In this document: piece after piece, positions 16,940 to 26,047 of the stretch
How positions within the stretch are numbered: the stretch's first letter is position 1
How the letters are laid out: each line of letters begins with the position of its first letter
DNA from: Hydrogenoanaerobacterium sp032017025
Lineage (GTDB): Bacteria > Bacillota > Clostridia > Oscillospirales > Ruminococcaceae
DNA length: 64,000 nucleotides
Assembly: GCF_032017025.1 (NCBI RefSeq)
Contig: NZ_DALZQO010000003.1
Span: 1-64,000 of the forward strand
Reading direction: 5' to 3'
Position numbers and translations under genes: made by a program
Notes under the pieces: generated by a model
What the model was told of the DNA's origin: nothing
Seen by the model: only the letters and a program-made list of their open reading frames with translations
The model's database searches: none

Positions 16940-17080
16940 ATGCCGGATTACGAAAAAATGTATCATGTCCTTTTTAACAAGGTAAGCCATGTCATTGAGG
17001 AACTGCGATCGGTGCAGAGGGTGACCGAGGAAGTTTACATTGGAACAGATACGCAGACAGAAGAAAACGAGGGCGGCTAG
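16940..17080 (+). CDS. 46-residue small protein paired with the XRE regulator
   Basis: MPDYEKMYHVLFNKVSHVIE then ELRSVQRVTEEVYIG and an acidic tail; one predicted amphipathic helix. Small ORFs with the MPDYEKMY start occur beside XRE genes in many Firmicutes as far as I know; their function is unknown. AAGGG lies ahead of the ATG. The terminator at 17068 begins inside the last codons. Confidence 0.75.
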   Translation: MPDYEKMYHVLFNKVSHVIEELRSVQRVTEEVYIGTDTQTEENEGG

Positions 17081-17098
17081 TGCCACCCTCGTTTTTAG
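17068..17098 (+). terminator. Terminator overlapping the end of the 46-residue gene
   Basis: CGAGGGCGGC pairs with GCCACCCTCG (one mismatch) and is followed by TTTTT. The stop codon lies in the loop. Confidence 0.75.
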
Positions 17099-17159
17099 GT
17101 GTTGTAATGGTGGTTAAATAATATATTATACAGTTATAAAAGCCACCCGCTCGCGGCAG

Positions 17160-17495
17160 ATGGATTTTAATTTATGATTAAGGCTGTGCAAGAATTTTTA
17201 CAGCGGAGGTTGCCCACGTCTGCGGGGTTCCGCCCCCACGCGACGGGAAACATTCTTTGCCCGTGCAAAGAAGTTTCGCAAGAAAGCACGCATAAGGGGG
17301 AACGTTGAGGCAAAAAGGCAGGGGCTTCTGACACGTTCCCCCTTATGAATCCCCCGCGTGCCACAACAGAGGTGCACATTCCGCGCGTTTTTTTATGCGT
17401 ACAAAGTCTTATGGCGCTATACCCGCGCGGTCAGGGTGCAGTACATGCTAGCCTTGCACCCTGCACAATAGACGCACCAATGTAGAACAATGAAT
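17160..17495. repeat. Structured intergenic repeat, related in its ends to the 27-kb repeats
   Basis: No gene is convincing between 17081 and 17605. The stretch holds a long inverted repeat, CATAAGGGGGAACGT (17291-17305) with ACGTTCCCCCTTATG (17333-17347). Read on the minus strand it contains two boxes that recur at 26.8-27.5 kb: GCGCGGAATG-GCACCTC-GTTGTGGCACGCGGG (17350-17390) and TTGTTCT-ATTGG-GCGTCTATT (about 17465-17495). The body between the boxes differs from the 27-kb copies. Confidence 0.6.
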
Positions 17496-17605
17496 TTTTA
17501 TGATATAACACAGTCCGTCTGCTGCAAAATTTTATGTCTACAAGGGTTATAATTTTGTTTTTTACTAAGCTACGTCTGCATGGGGGTGGGCACCGCCTGC
17601 CCCGC

Positions 17606-18961
17606 CTAGTTTTTGAGCGATTGCAGCGGCGCGGGAATGCGCCCACCGCGGCTAATAAACTGTGCGGGGCTATAGGTGTTCAGCTCCATAACAGGGCCAA
17701 AGCCGAGCAGACCGCCAAAGTCGAGCTCCTCGCCCTGCTTTTTGCCGATTGCCGGAATCAGACGCACTGCGGTGGTTTTGGAGTTGACCATACCGATTGC
17801 CGCTTCATCCGCAATGATTGCCGAAATCACCTCGGGTGGGGTATCACCCGGAACTACGATCATATCCAGGCCTACCGAGCAGACAGCGGTCATCGCTTCA
17901 AGCTTTTCAATGCGCAGTGCACCGCAGCGAGACGCTGCAATCATGCCCGCATCCTCGGTGACAGGGATAAACGCACCGGATAGACCGCCTACATGGGAGG
18001 ACGCCATCACGCCGCCTTTTTTGACCGCGTCGTTGAGCAGGGCAAGTGCGGCGGTTGTGCCGTGTGCACCGCACTTTTCAAGCCCCATTGCCTCCAGAAT
18101 ATAAGCCACCGAATCACCCACCTCGGGTGTGGGAGCAAGCGACAAGTCGACAATACCGAACGGAACGCCAAGCCGTTTAGATGCCTCGGTGCCGACAAGC
18201 TGACCCATGCGTGTAATTTTAAATGCGGTTTTCTTGATGATATCCGCCACACCGGTTAGGTCGCAGTCGCCGGCCTTTTTCAGTGCTGCACGTACTACGC
18301 CCGGGCCGGATACACCGACGTTGATGACACAGTCGGGCTCACCCGGGCCGTGGAATGCACCCGCCATAAACGGGTTATCCTCAGGTGCGTTGCAGAATAC
18401 CACCAGCTTCGCCGCGCCAATGCAGTCGCGGTCTGCGGTGAGCTGTGCCGACTTCAGCACCTGCTGCCCCATCAGCTTGACGGCGTCCATATTGATGCCG
18501 CTTTTGGTGGAACCGATGTTAACCGATGAACAGACATGGTCGGTGACCGAAAGAGCCTCGGGAATCGATTCGATGAGAGCGAGATCGCCCGCTGCAAAGC
18601 CCTTATGTACCAGTGCGGAGTACCCGCCGATAAAGTTGACGCCAACCGCCTGTGCAGCGCGCTCAAGCGTTTTTGCATACTCAACAGGGTTGCCGCCGCT
18701 TGCCGCTACCAGCATGGCAATAGGTGTAACCGAAATTCGTTTGTTGATGATGGGAATTCCGTATTCCGCAGAAATATCCTCACCCGTTTTAACAAGATCT
18801 TCCGCTAAACGGGTGATTTTTGCGTAGATTTTATTGCAGCTGCGCTCAATATCGCTGTCACAGCAATCCAGCAGCGAAATTCCCATGGTAATGGTACGGA
18901 TATCAAGATTTTCATCTTGAATCATGCGAATCGTTTCCAGAATATCATTGGTGTTTAACAT
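17606..18961 (-). CDS. UPF0210 (DUF711/PFL-like) family protein
   Basis: 451 residues, opening MLNTNDILETIRMIQDENLD, with ITMGISLLDCCDSD and the glycine-rich stretches GVSGPGVVRAALKK and SSHVGGLSGAFIPVTEDAGM typical of the family. Biochemical function is not established; a fold relation to glycyl radical enzymes has been noted for this family, but no radical glycine motif is seen. AAAGGAG lies 7 nt before the ATG. The ACT protein gene is 18 nt upstream, the usual partner in Firmicutes. Confidence 0.93.
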   Translation of the reverse strand: MLNTNDILETIRMIQDENLDIRTITMGISLLDCCDSDIERSCNKIYAKITRLAEDLVKTGEDISAEYGIPIINKRISVTPIAMLVAASGGNPVEYAKTLERAAQAVGVNFIGGYSALVHKGFAAGDLALIESIPEALSVTDHVCSSVNIGSTKSGINMDAVKLMGQQVLKSAQLTADRDCIGAAKLVVFCNAPEDNPFMAGAFHGPGEPDCVINVGVSGPGVVRAALKKAGDCDLTGVADIIKKTAFKITRMGQLVGTEASKRLGVPFGIVDLSLAPTPEVGDSVAYILEAMGLEKCGAHGTTAALALLNDAVKKGGVMASSHVGGLSGAFIPVTEDAGMIAASRCGALRIEKLEAMTAVCSVGLDMIVVPGDTPPEVISAIIADEAAIGMVNSKTTAVRLIPAIGKKQGEELDFGGLLGFGPVMELNTYSPAQFISRGGRIPAPLQSLKN

Positions 18962-18979
18962 GTTTTCGCTCCTTTGCCG

Positions 18980-19249
18980 CTATATACGGTGCATCGAGTT
19001 GAAAATATCCTCGTGCATTACATGAATCTGCAGTCCCATTTCTTCGCCGAGCTTACTCATTTTTGTACCGATTTCTTTAAAATCGCAATTGATTTTAGAA
19101 ATATCCACCATCATAATCATGGCGAACATATCCTGCATTACCGACTGGGTTACATCGTTCACATTCGCGTTGCAAGCAGCGCAAATTGAAGAAACCTTTG
19201 CCAGAATGCCTACCATATCTTTGCCCACTACAGTAATCACTGCACGCAT
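18980..19249 (-). CDS. ACT domain protein, UPF0237 family
   Basis: 89 residues forming one ACT domain: MRAVITVVGKDMVGILAKVS with a central NVNDVTQSVMQDMFAMIMMV strand. Such proteins usually bind small ligands such as amino acids and act as regulators. GGAGG lies 8 nt before the ATG. It is between nadE (34 nt upstream) and the UPF0210 gene (18 nt downstream), so the three probably form one transcript. Confidence 0.93.
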   Translation of the reverse strand: MRAVITVVGKDMVGILAKVSSICAACNANVNDVTQSVMQDMFAMIMMVDISKINCDFKEIGTKMSKLGEEMGLQIHVMHEDIFNSMHRI

Positions 19250-19283
19250 AATCAGAACCTCCGAATATATAAATTTTGTTTCC

Positions 19284-21131
19284 TTACAGAATAAAGCTTT
19301 CCAGCTCTTCGAGCATTGCGGCGCAGCTTGCGTCGGAGGGCATATAGAAGTTTACGCCCAGCAAATTGGTTTCGGTAATGGCGGCGGCGTCGGGGGCGCA
19401 GCTGCGTTTAAACTGTGCACCGAAAAACCGTTTGATGAACAGCACTAACTTCTCTTTGATTTCGTCAGGCGAAAGCTGTGTGCCGAAGGCCACGCAGGCA
19501 TAGCGGTACAGTTTGATAGGACGAAAACCATATTTGACAAAATAGAAGGTGAAAAAATCATGCAGATCGTATTTGCCGAGGATATCCTCGGTTTTCTGCA
19601 CGATCTCACCGCTGTTATTGGCAGGCAAGAGCTCGGGGCTTACCGGGGTATCGAGTATATCACGTAAAATACGGGAGATCTCTTTGCCCTCGAACAAATC
19701 GCTGTCCGCAACGTATTTTACCGCGGCGCGAATCATACTCTTGGTGAGGCAGACGTTTACGTTAAAGCCCGCGAGGTGGTCGCCGCCAAAGGTGCACCAG
19801 CCCAGCGCTTCCTCCGAGAGGTCACCGGTGCCCAGTACGAGTGCACCAACTTGGTTGGCAAGGTCGAACAGCACCTGTGTGCGTTCACGCGCCTGTGCGT
19901 TTTCATAGGTCACATCGTGTGTGTCAGGGTCATGACCAATGTCTTTGAAATGCTGCAGGCAAGCATCTTTAATGGAAATTTCACGGCATTCGCAGCCAAG
20001 AAGCTCCATTAAGCCCAGTGCGTTCTGGTAGGTGCGGTCGGTAGTGCCAAAGCCGGGCATGGTAACTGCAAGAATATTCTCAGCGGGCAGCTCCAAGCAG
20101 GCCATGGCGCGTGCAGCAACCAGCAGTGCAAGGGTACTATCCAAGCCGCCTGAAACACCAAGCACCACGCGCTGAATACCGCTGTTTTGAATGCGGCTCA
20201 TCAACGAAGCAACCTGCAAAGCAAACAGCTCGCTGATATACGCGTCGCGGTTGGGATAGTTGAGAAATGGGTTTTGCGGAATGCGCCGCAGAATCCCTTT
20301 CTTGGTTTCTTCGATATCGATGGAATAATAGGGCTTTACATAAACGCCCCCTAGCTTTTGAGCGCCGATGATATCGATGTCGATATCGGCGGTGACAATA
20401 TCTGCACAGGTTTCGGGGTCGGCGTTTTTGTGCGCGGCAAAGCGTATTTCATCGCCGCATTCGTAAATGCCCGCAAACCCGCCAAACAGGTACGGGCAGG
20501 AGGTATCGCCTGTGCCGCCGTTGCAAAGCGCAATGGCGCAGCCCAGCGATTTTGAGATAAGACGTACCGCACGGCGCACGTCGCTGATATAGCCCGCATA
20601 GATGGGCGCACAGGAGGGGCACAGCACAAGGTCGCAGCCGCTGGCGAGAATATCGGCGGTTTTGAGGGTAAGCTTGTCGGGTGTGTACGAAAGCACGGTA
20701 AAACGGCAGCCGCCCACACTGAATACAGTGCCGGCAGGCAGCACCTTGTCGGAATACTCGCCGTCAAACTTCATGGTGACGCTTTTCTCGGCGGGCACAA
20801 AACCAATCAGCTCGCCTTTGTGCAGCACTGCACAAACAGGCGCGGGCTTGTTCCAGTCGTCAATTACCAGCCCCACAATTACAAAACAAGGCAGATCAGC
20901 GGTAACCATACGAAGCTCATCCAACGCAGTTTTTGCGCTGTCGAGCAGTGTTATATTATGAAACAAACTGCCACAGCTTGCAGAAGTTAGTGCAAAGCTT
21001 GGCAGTACAATAATGTCGGGGGAACTTTCACGCACCTCGTCGATGGCGCTGCAGATATAATCCAGACATGTGTCGGGACGCATGGAACGCACTCGATTGG
21101 AGATGCAGCAGACGCGGATTAAGGAATTCAC
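19284..21131 (-). CDS. nadE: NAD(+) synthase with apparently inactive glutaminase domain
   Basis: Final step of NAD synthesis: amidation of nicotinate adenine dinucleotide. 615 residues: an N-terminal nitrilase-like domain (to about 270) and a C-terminal ATP-PPase domain with intact VLGVSGGLDSTLAL and LGTGDLSEEALGW. In the nitrilase part the usual PEL glutamate reads PSF, the PK lysine reads PA and the ICEDLW cysteine region reads VLSYTPDK, so glutamine hydrolysis is probably lost and ammonia may be used directly. Start: GTG at 21131 is 8 nt after AAAGGG; the earlier GTG at 21140 is too close. Confidence 0.93.
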   Translation of the reverse strand: MNSLIRVCCISNRVRSMRPDTCLDYICSAIDEVRESSPDIIVLPSFALTSASCGSLFHNITLLDSAKTALDELRMVTADLPCFVIVGLVIDDWNKPAPVCAVLHKGELIGFVPAEKSVTMKFDGEYSDKVLPAGTVFSVGGCRFTVLSYTPDKLTLKTADILASGCDLVLCPSCAPIYAGYISDVRRAVRLISKSLGCAIALCNGGTGDTSCPYLFGGFAGIYECGDEIRFAAHKNADPETCADIVTADIDIDIIGAQKLGGVYVKPYYSIDIEETKKGILRRIPQNPFLNYPNRDAYISELFALQVASLMSRIQNSGIQRVVLGVSGGLDSTLALLVAARAMACLELPAENILAVTMPGFGTTDRTYQNALGLMELLGCECREISIKDACLQHFKDIGHDPDTHDVTYENAQARERTQVLFDLANQVGALVLGTGDLSEEALGWCTFGGDHLAGFNVNVCLTKSMIRAAVKYVADSDLFEGKEISRILRDILDTPVSPELLPANNSGEIVQKTEDILGKYDLHDFFTFYFVKYGFRPIKLYRYACVAFGTQLSPDEIKEKLVLFIKRFFGAQFKRSCAPDAAAITETNLLGVNFYMPSDASCAAMLEELESFIL

Positions 21132-21331
21132 CAGCCACACCCTTTCTAATCAATAATAGATAAAATAATTCTATCACATTTGCACAATTAGTCAAATAAA
21201 AAGTTGTCGGGGCATCTACAAAAAAGAAAGTAAATGTGTTACAATAAACACATTGTGGATTTACCAAAATTTTTAACTTATCGGCGGTTGATTTCCATAC
21301 ATTATGCCCAACAACAAAAGGAGTTGTTTTT

Positions 21332-22141
21332 ATGCTTTACAATTTGTTTGATAGCCATACCCACAGCGATAATTCATTTGACGGTACGCACTCGGTTATG
21401 TTTATGTGCGAAGCCGCCGTCCAAAAGGGGCTGTTGGGCATTGCCATAACCGACCATGCCGATATGGACTACCTAGAGGAGCAGCAGTTTTTACAGCGCC
21501 TCAAGCAGTCGTATTTTGACGTACGCAAGGCGCGTATGGCATATGGAAACAGCTTTATTCTTTCTTCGGGCATTGAACTGGGTGAGCCGGATGCCGACTA
21601 TGAGCTTGCAGAGCGCGTTCTGGCTCTTGATGAGTTTGATTTTGTGATTGGCTCGATACATACCGTTCAGGATAAAAACGACTTTTACTACAACGATTTT
21701 CAGCAGGTTGACCCTTACGGATTGCTTGGCTGCTATTTTGAGCGTATGCTCAAGCTGGTGCAGTGGAACAAATTTGATGTACTGGGGCATTTCACCTATC
21801 CCATGCGCTACATTTTACGCGACGGCAGACGAGACGTCACCCTCGAACGCTACGACGATATTATTGACGAAATTCTGCGCCTCACCGTGCAAAACGGCAG
21901 GGGCATTGAAATCAACACCTCCGGCCTGAGGCAGGATATGGGGGAGACAATGCCGCCGCTCAAATACATAAAGCGCTTTAAAGAACTGGGCGGAGAGATT
22001 ATTACCATTGGCTCGGATGCGCACCGCGCCGAGCATTTGGGCAGCAATATAGCCGACGGTATGGAGCTTGCCAGAGAGGCTGGTTTTGCTTATTTTAGCT
22101 TTTTTAAACAGCGCGAGCCGCGCATGCTTGCCCTTTACTAA
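21332..22141 (+). CDS. PHP-domain phosphatase of the HisJ histidinol-phosphatase family
   Basis: 269 residues with PHP metal motifs in order: DSHTHSDNSFDG, ITDHADMDY, IGSIHTV, LGHFTYPMRY and TIGSDAH. The family includes monofunctional histidinol-phosphate phosphatases, but no other his gene is nearby, so the substrate is uncertain. AAAGGAG is 8 nt before the ATG. In the gap upstream AATGTGTT (21233-21240) and AACACATT (21247-21254) form a perfect inverted repeat, a possible operator. Confidence 0.85.
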   Translation: MLYNLFDSHTHSDNSFDGTHSVMFMCEAAVQKGLLGIAITDHADMDYLEEQQFLQRLKQSYFDVRKARMAYGNSFILSSGIELGEPDADYELAERVLALDEFDFVIGSIHTVQDKNDFYYNDFQQVDPYGLLGCYFERMLKLVQWNKFDVLGHFTYPMRYILRDGRRDVTLERYDDIIDEILRLTVQNGRGIEINTSGLRQDMGETMPPLKYIKRFKELGGEIITIGSDAHRAEHLGSNIADGMELAREAGFAYFSFFKQREPRMLALY

Positions 22142-22170
22142 AGTTTTGCTGCAGCCTTGCACAATGGAAC

Positions 22171-22199
22171 TTGCAAAAATAACCAAGTTGTGATAAAAT
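22171..22199 (+). promoter_or_regulatory. Probable promoter of the Lrp-aminotransferase operon
   Basis: TTGCAA (22171-22176), 17-nt spacer, TAAAAT (22194-22199) with TG at 22191-22192 (extended -10). Confidence 0.6.
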
Positions 22200-22261
22200 T
22201 TCCCTTAATCACCTGCGAAACAGCAGGTAGATAAATTAAAAAAAGATGGAGTGAAAGTGTC

Positions 22262-22741
22262 ATGGATAAACTGTTGAAACTACTTGAAGACAACGCCAGA
22301 ATGTCGAATGCCCAGCTGGCCGTCATGCTTGATACAAGCGAGGAGAATGTGGCCGCCGCCATTGCGCAGTACGAAAAAGAAGGCGTAATCCATGGCTACA
22401 CTACCTTAATTGATTGGGAAAAAACCGGCAGAGACCTTGTCATGGCGCGGATTGAAATTAAAGTTTCACCCAAAAAGGACAGAGGCTTTGAAGAAATTGC
22501 AGAGACCATTATGGAGTTTGACGAGGTAGAAACCGTTTACCTGATGAGCGGCGGCTATGACCTTGCGCTCACCGTAAAAGGCAAAACCTTTAAGGATGTT
22601 GCGATGTTTGTAGCACACAAGCTCTCTCCTTTGGATTCTGTGCTTTCCACGGCAACTCACTTTGTGCTGCGCAAATACAAAGAGCGCGGCTTTCAGGTGA
22701 TCGGCGAGGAGCGCGACGAGAGGAGTGTCACCCTGCTGTGA
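22262..22741 (+). CDS. Lrp/AsnC-family transcriptional regulator
   Basis: 159 residues: a winged-helix N-terminus (MSNAQLAVMLDTSEENVAAAIAQYEKEG as the DNA-binding part) and an Lrp ligand domain (ARIEIKVSPKKDRGFEEIAE, then the MSGGYDLALTVKG turn). Amino-acid-responsive regulation is usual in the family. The stop overlaps the aminotransferase start (TGATG), so it probably senses a substrate or product of that enzyme. Confidence 0.92.
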   Translation: MDKLLKLLEDNARMSNAQLAVMLDTSEENVAAAIAQYEKEGVIHGYTTLIDWEKTGRDLVMARIEIKVSPKKDRGFEEIAETIMEFDEVETVYLMSGGYDLALTVKGKTFKDVAMFVAHKLSPLDSVLSTATHFVLRKYKERGFQVIGEERDERSVTLL

Positions 22742-23910
22742 TGGATTACGAAAATATACTTTCGGGCAAGGTGAAGACCATCAAACCCTCCGGTATCAGA
22801 AAGTTTTTTGATATTGCTGCGGAGATGGATGATGTCATCTCGCTCAGTGTTGGTGAGCCCGATTTTAAAACCCCGTGGGAGATTCGCGAGGCAGGCATCC
22901 GGTCATTGGAGAAGGGAAAAACTTGGTACACCGCAAATGCCGGCCTTGGCGAGCTTAAAGAAGAAATTTGCAACTACCTGAAGCGTCACTTTAATTTAAA
23001 ATATGAGCCTAAGGGTGAAACGCTGGTAACGGTTGGCGGTTCTGAGGGCATCGATATCTGTATTCGTGCATTGGTAAACCCCGGCGAAGAAGTGATTGTG
23101 GTCGAGCCATGCTATGTCTCCTACGCACCCATTGCGGAGCTTACCGGTGCTGTTGTTGTGCCAATTGCAACCAAAGCGGAAAATGAGTTTCGCCTTACTG
23201 CCGAGGAACTCAAAGCAGCGATTACCGATAAAACCAAGCTGCTGATTCTGCCGTTTCCCAACAACCCCACCGGTGCGGTCATGCGCCGTGAGCACCTTGA
23301 GGAGATTGCCGAAGTGCTGCGTGGCACTAACATTATGGTGCTTTCGGATGAAATTTATGCAGAGCTCACCTACGGTGACGAGCGCCATGTATCGTTTGCC
23401 GAAATTGACGGAATGTGGGAGCGCACTGTTTTAATCAACGGTTTTTCAAAGGCTTATGCTATGACAGGCTGGCGCTTGGGCTATGCCTGCGGGCCGGAGC
23501 CCATTATCAAGCAGATGACCAAGATTCATCAGTTTGCCATTATGTGTGCGCCTACCACCAGCCAGTATGCGGCAATCACCGCGCTGAAAAGCTGCGACGA
23601 GCAGATTGCAAATATGCGCAACCAGTACGATATGCGCCGCCGCCTGCTGGTAAGCGAGTTTAATAAGCTGGGGCTCACCTGCTTCGAGCCGGAGGGCGCG
23701 TTTTATGTATTCCCATGCATCCGCTCAACGGGGATGACCTCGGATGAGTTTTGCCAGCAGCTGCTGCAATCCAAAAGGGTTGCGGTTATCCCCGGCACTG
23801 CGTTTGGCGACAGCGGAGAAGGTTTTGTGCGTGTATCCTACTCCTACTCGGTCAATCATCTGCTTGAGGCAGTTAAGCGCATAGGGGCGTTTATTAACGA
23901 ACTGAAATGA
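22741..23910 (+). CDS. Pyridoxal-phosphate aminotransferase, class I/II
   Basis: 389 residues. AspC/PatA-like fold type I enzyme with VGEPDFKTPWEIREAG near the N-terminus, FPNNPTGAVM in the middle, and the lysine motif NGFSKAYAMTGWRLGYACGP. The exact amino donor cannot be read from sequence. Translation probably starts at ATG 22741, overlapping the Lrp stop; GTG 22738 is an alternative. The Lrp coupling suggests feedback by an amino acid. Confidence 0.92.
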   Translation: MDYENILSGKVKTIKPSGIRKFFDIAAEMDDVISLSVGEPDFKTPWEIREAGIRSLEKGKTWYTANAGLGELKEEICNYLKRHFNLKYEPKGETLVTVGGSEGIDICIRALVNPGEEVIVVEPCYVSYAPIAELTGAVVVPIATKAENEFRLTAEELKAAITDKTKLLILPFPNNPTGAVMRREHLEEIAEVLRGTNIMVLSDEIYAELTYGDERHVSFAEIDGMWERTVLINGFSKAYAMTGWRLGYACGPEPIIKQMTKIHQFAIMCAPTTSQYAAITALKSCDEQIANMRNQYDMRRRLLVSEFNKLGLTCFEPEGAFYVFPCIRSTGMTSDEFCQQLLQSKRVAVIPGTAFGDSGEGFVRVSYSYSVNHLLEAVKRIGAFINELK

Positions 23911-23953
23911 GCATAATACGTACAGAAACTTTGCACTTCGGCAGGAGGTTCTC

Positions 23954-25093
23954 TTGAACAAGGTATCAATAATCAGTACAGATGATTATATTCCACATTT
24001 GCTGGACTCAGCGGTTGAAAGCCACTTTCAACTGCTGGGTCTTGACTCTTTTTTGCGCCCGGGGCTGCGGGTTACGCTAAAACCCAACCTGCTGATGAAG
24101 CGCACCCCCGAGGAGGCGACCACCACCCACCCCGAGGTTGTGGCGGCGGTTGTACGTGCACTGAAAAAGCGCGGCGTTACCGACATCACACTGGCAGACA
24201 GCCCCGGCGGGCTGTATACAGTGGGTGCGCTCAGCGGTATTTACAAAACCTGCGGGATGACCGACATGGCACAGCGCGAGGAGATTCAGCTCAACCTCGA
24301 CACAGGCTGGCGGGAGATTACCACCCAAACTCACCGCGTCACAAGCTTCAACATTATAAACCCTGTAGCGCAGGCCGATCTCATGATTAACATCTGTAAG
24401 CTGAAAACCCACTGCATGACGGGGCTTTCGGGTGCTGTAAAAAACCTGTTCGGCTGTGTGCCGGGCCTCCAAAAGCCGGAGTTCCACTACCGCTTTAAAG
24501 ATGGTGCAGAGTTTAGCGACATGCTCATTGACCTGTGCGAAACCGTAAAGCCCGCCATTACCTTTGTAGACGCGGTGGTCTCCATGGAGGGGGATGGACC
24601 TTCGGGAGGTACCCCCATTCATACGGGGCTGACGCTATGTGCGGCAAACCCCTACAGCCTTGATGTGGTGCTGTGCAGGCTTATCCATATGCCAAACGAA
24701 CAGGCATATACGGTAAAAGCGTCGTTCGAGCGCGGGCTTGCGTCCGCCTATGAAGCAATTGAGCTGGTGGGAGATACACAAAAGATAGATTCGATTCAAA
24801 GCTTTCGGTTACCCGCCACCAAACCGGTGGATTTTAACACTCGGCTGCCCAAATGGATACAAGGCGCGGTGAATGCTGTAACCGACCGCTGGCTTGTGCC
24901 AAAACCTGTCATTCACCTCAAACAGTGCATCGGGTGCGGAAAGTGTGCCGAAAGCTGCCCGGCAAAAACCATTGCAATTACCGATGGCAAGGCGTATATC
25001 GATTACGGTAATTGCATCAAATGCTACTGTTGCCACGAAATGTGCCCGGTAAAGGCCATCCATGTAAAACGCAGCAGGTTGTTCCGTTCGTAA
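23954..25093 (+). CDS. DUF362 protein with C-terminal 2[4Fe-4S] ferredoxin domain
   Basis: 379 residues, TTG start after GCAGGAGG. The DUF362 part covers about 1-310 (LKPNLLMKRTPEEATTTHPE, then KLKTHCMTGLSGAVKNLFG). The C-terminus carries two clusters: CIGCGKCAESCP and CIKCYCCHEMCP. Function of DUF362 is unknown; the ferredoxin implies electron transfer in an anaerobe. ispE starts 11 nt later. Confidence 0.92.
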   Translation: MNKVSIISTDDYIPHLLDSAVESHFQLLGLDSFLRPGLRVTLKPNLLMKRTPEEATTTHPEVVAAVVRALKKRGVTDITLADSPGGLYTVGALSGIYKTCGMTDMAQREEIQLNLDTGWREITTQTHRVTSFNIINPVAQADLMINICKLKTHCMTGLSGAVKNLFGCVPGLQKPEFHYRFKDGAEFSDMLIDLCETVKPAITFVDAVVSMEGDGPSGGTPIHTGLTLCAANPYSLDVVLCRLIHMPNEQAYTVKASFERGLASAYEAIELVGDTQKIDSIQSFRLPATKPVDFNTRLPKWIQGAVNAVTDRWLVPKPVIHLKQCIGCGKCAESCPAKTIAITDGKAYIDYGNCIKCYCCHEMCPVKAIHVKRSRLFRS

Positions 25094-25104
25094 AGGAGGT
25101 TTTT

Positions 25105-25989
25105 ATGCCTAGTATCAAACTGAAAGCGCCCGCAAAAATTAACCTTACACTTGATGTTGTGGGCAAGCGCGACGACGGCTATCACTATATGAAAATGGTG
25201 ATGCAGACCATAGACCTGTATAATTTGGTGACGGTCGGGCTCACCTCCGAGCGGGGGATTGCGATTACCTGCACCAACCCCGAGGTGCCATGCGATGAAC
25301 GCAACTTCTGCCACAAAGCGGCACGGCATTTTTTTGACGCAACAGGTACTGTGTCGCAGGGGCTAAGCATCGATATCCGCAAGGCGATTCCCATGGAGGC
25401 GGGGCTTGCGGGGGGCAGCACCGACGCAGCGGCGACAATCGTGGCGCTCAACGAGCTGTTCCACACCGGTCTTACGCCCCAGCAGCTGTGTGAGATTGGG
25501 GTAAAGGCAGGGGCGGATGTACCATTTTGTATTGTGGGCGGCACAGCAATCAGCGAGGGGATCGGCGACCTGTTTACCCACCTGCCCGCCCTGCCTGAGT
25601 GCTGTATTGTACTTGCGAAGCCGTACGAGAGCATGAAAACCGCCGAGTGCTTTACCCGCTATGACACTACCGAGATTGCTCGACGCCCCGATCTTGATAA
25701 TATGACGGTGGCGATTATTGCAAGGGATCTGCACGGGATTGCTCAAAACCTGTGCAATGTGTTTGAAGAGGTCACTACATTTGAGAGCATTGGTACAATC
25801 AAGCGTGTGATGATGCAGTATGGCTGTCTCGGTGCCGCAATGACGGGCAGCGGAACAGCGGTATTCGGCCTGTTCGAGAGCAGACGTTTGGCGCGGCGCT
25901 GCGCAAACAAGTTAATGGGCAGTTGTAAATCGGTGTTCATTACGCATCCCATCGAACATGGGGTAAAAGTTATAGAGGCAACTGAATAA
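25105..25989 (+). CDS. ispE: 4-diphosphocytidyl-2-C-methyl-D-erythritol kinase
   Basis: Phosphorylates CDP-methylerythritol in the non-mevalonate isoprenoid pathway. 294 residues of the GHMP kinase fold, with KAPAKINLTLDVVGKRDDGYH at the start and the ATP loop EAGLAGGSTDAAATI. AAAGGAGG is placed well before ATG 25105; an upstream in-frame start at 25012 would overlap the preceding gene and has no binding site. Confidence 0.96.
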   Translation: MPSIKLKAPAKINLTLDVVGKRDDGYHYMKMVMQTIDLYNLVTVGLTSERGIAITCTNPEVPCDERNFCHKAARHFFDATGTVSQGLSIDIRKAIPMEAGLAGGSTDAAATIVALNELFHTGLTPQQLCEIGVKAGADVPFCIVGGTAISEGIGDLFTHLPALPECCIVLAKPYESMKTAECFTRYDTTEIARRPDLDNMTVAIIARDLHGIAQNLCNVFEEVTTFESIGTIKRVMMQYGCLGAAMTGSGTAVFGLFESRRLARRCANKLMGSCKSVFITHPIEHGVKVIEATE

Positions 25990-25999
25990 ACCCATATTT

Positions 26000-26043
26000 T
26001 CCCGCCCAGACTAGGAGTAACATCTTAGTAAAGGCGGGATTTT
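26000..26043 (+). terminator. Hairpin between ispE and spoIIR
   Basis: TCCCGCC (26000-26006) pairs with GGCGGGA (26033-26039), followed by TTTT. The inner CTA/TAG pair extends it. The spoIIR ribosome binding site (GGGA) lies in the 3' arm, so the structure could either end the ispE transcript or limit spoIIR translation. Confidence 0.5.
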
Positions 26044-26047
26044 ACAT

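Noticed and set aside
25012..25104. N-terminal extension of ispE
   Set aside because: It overlaps the ferredoxin domain of the preceding gene; AAAGGAGG points to the ATG at 25105 and the family N-terminus begins there.
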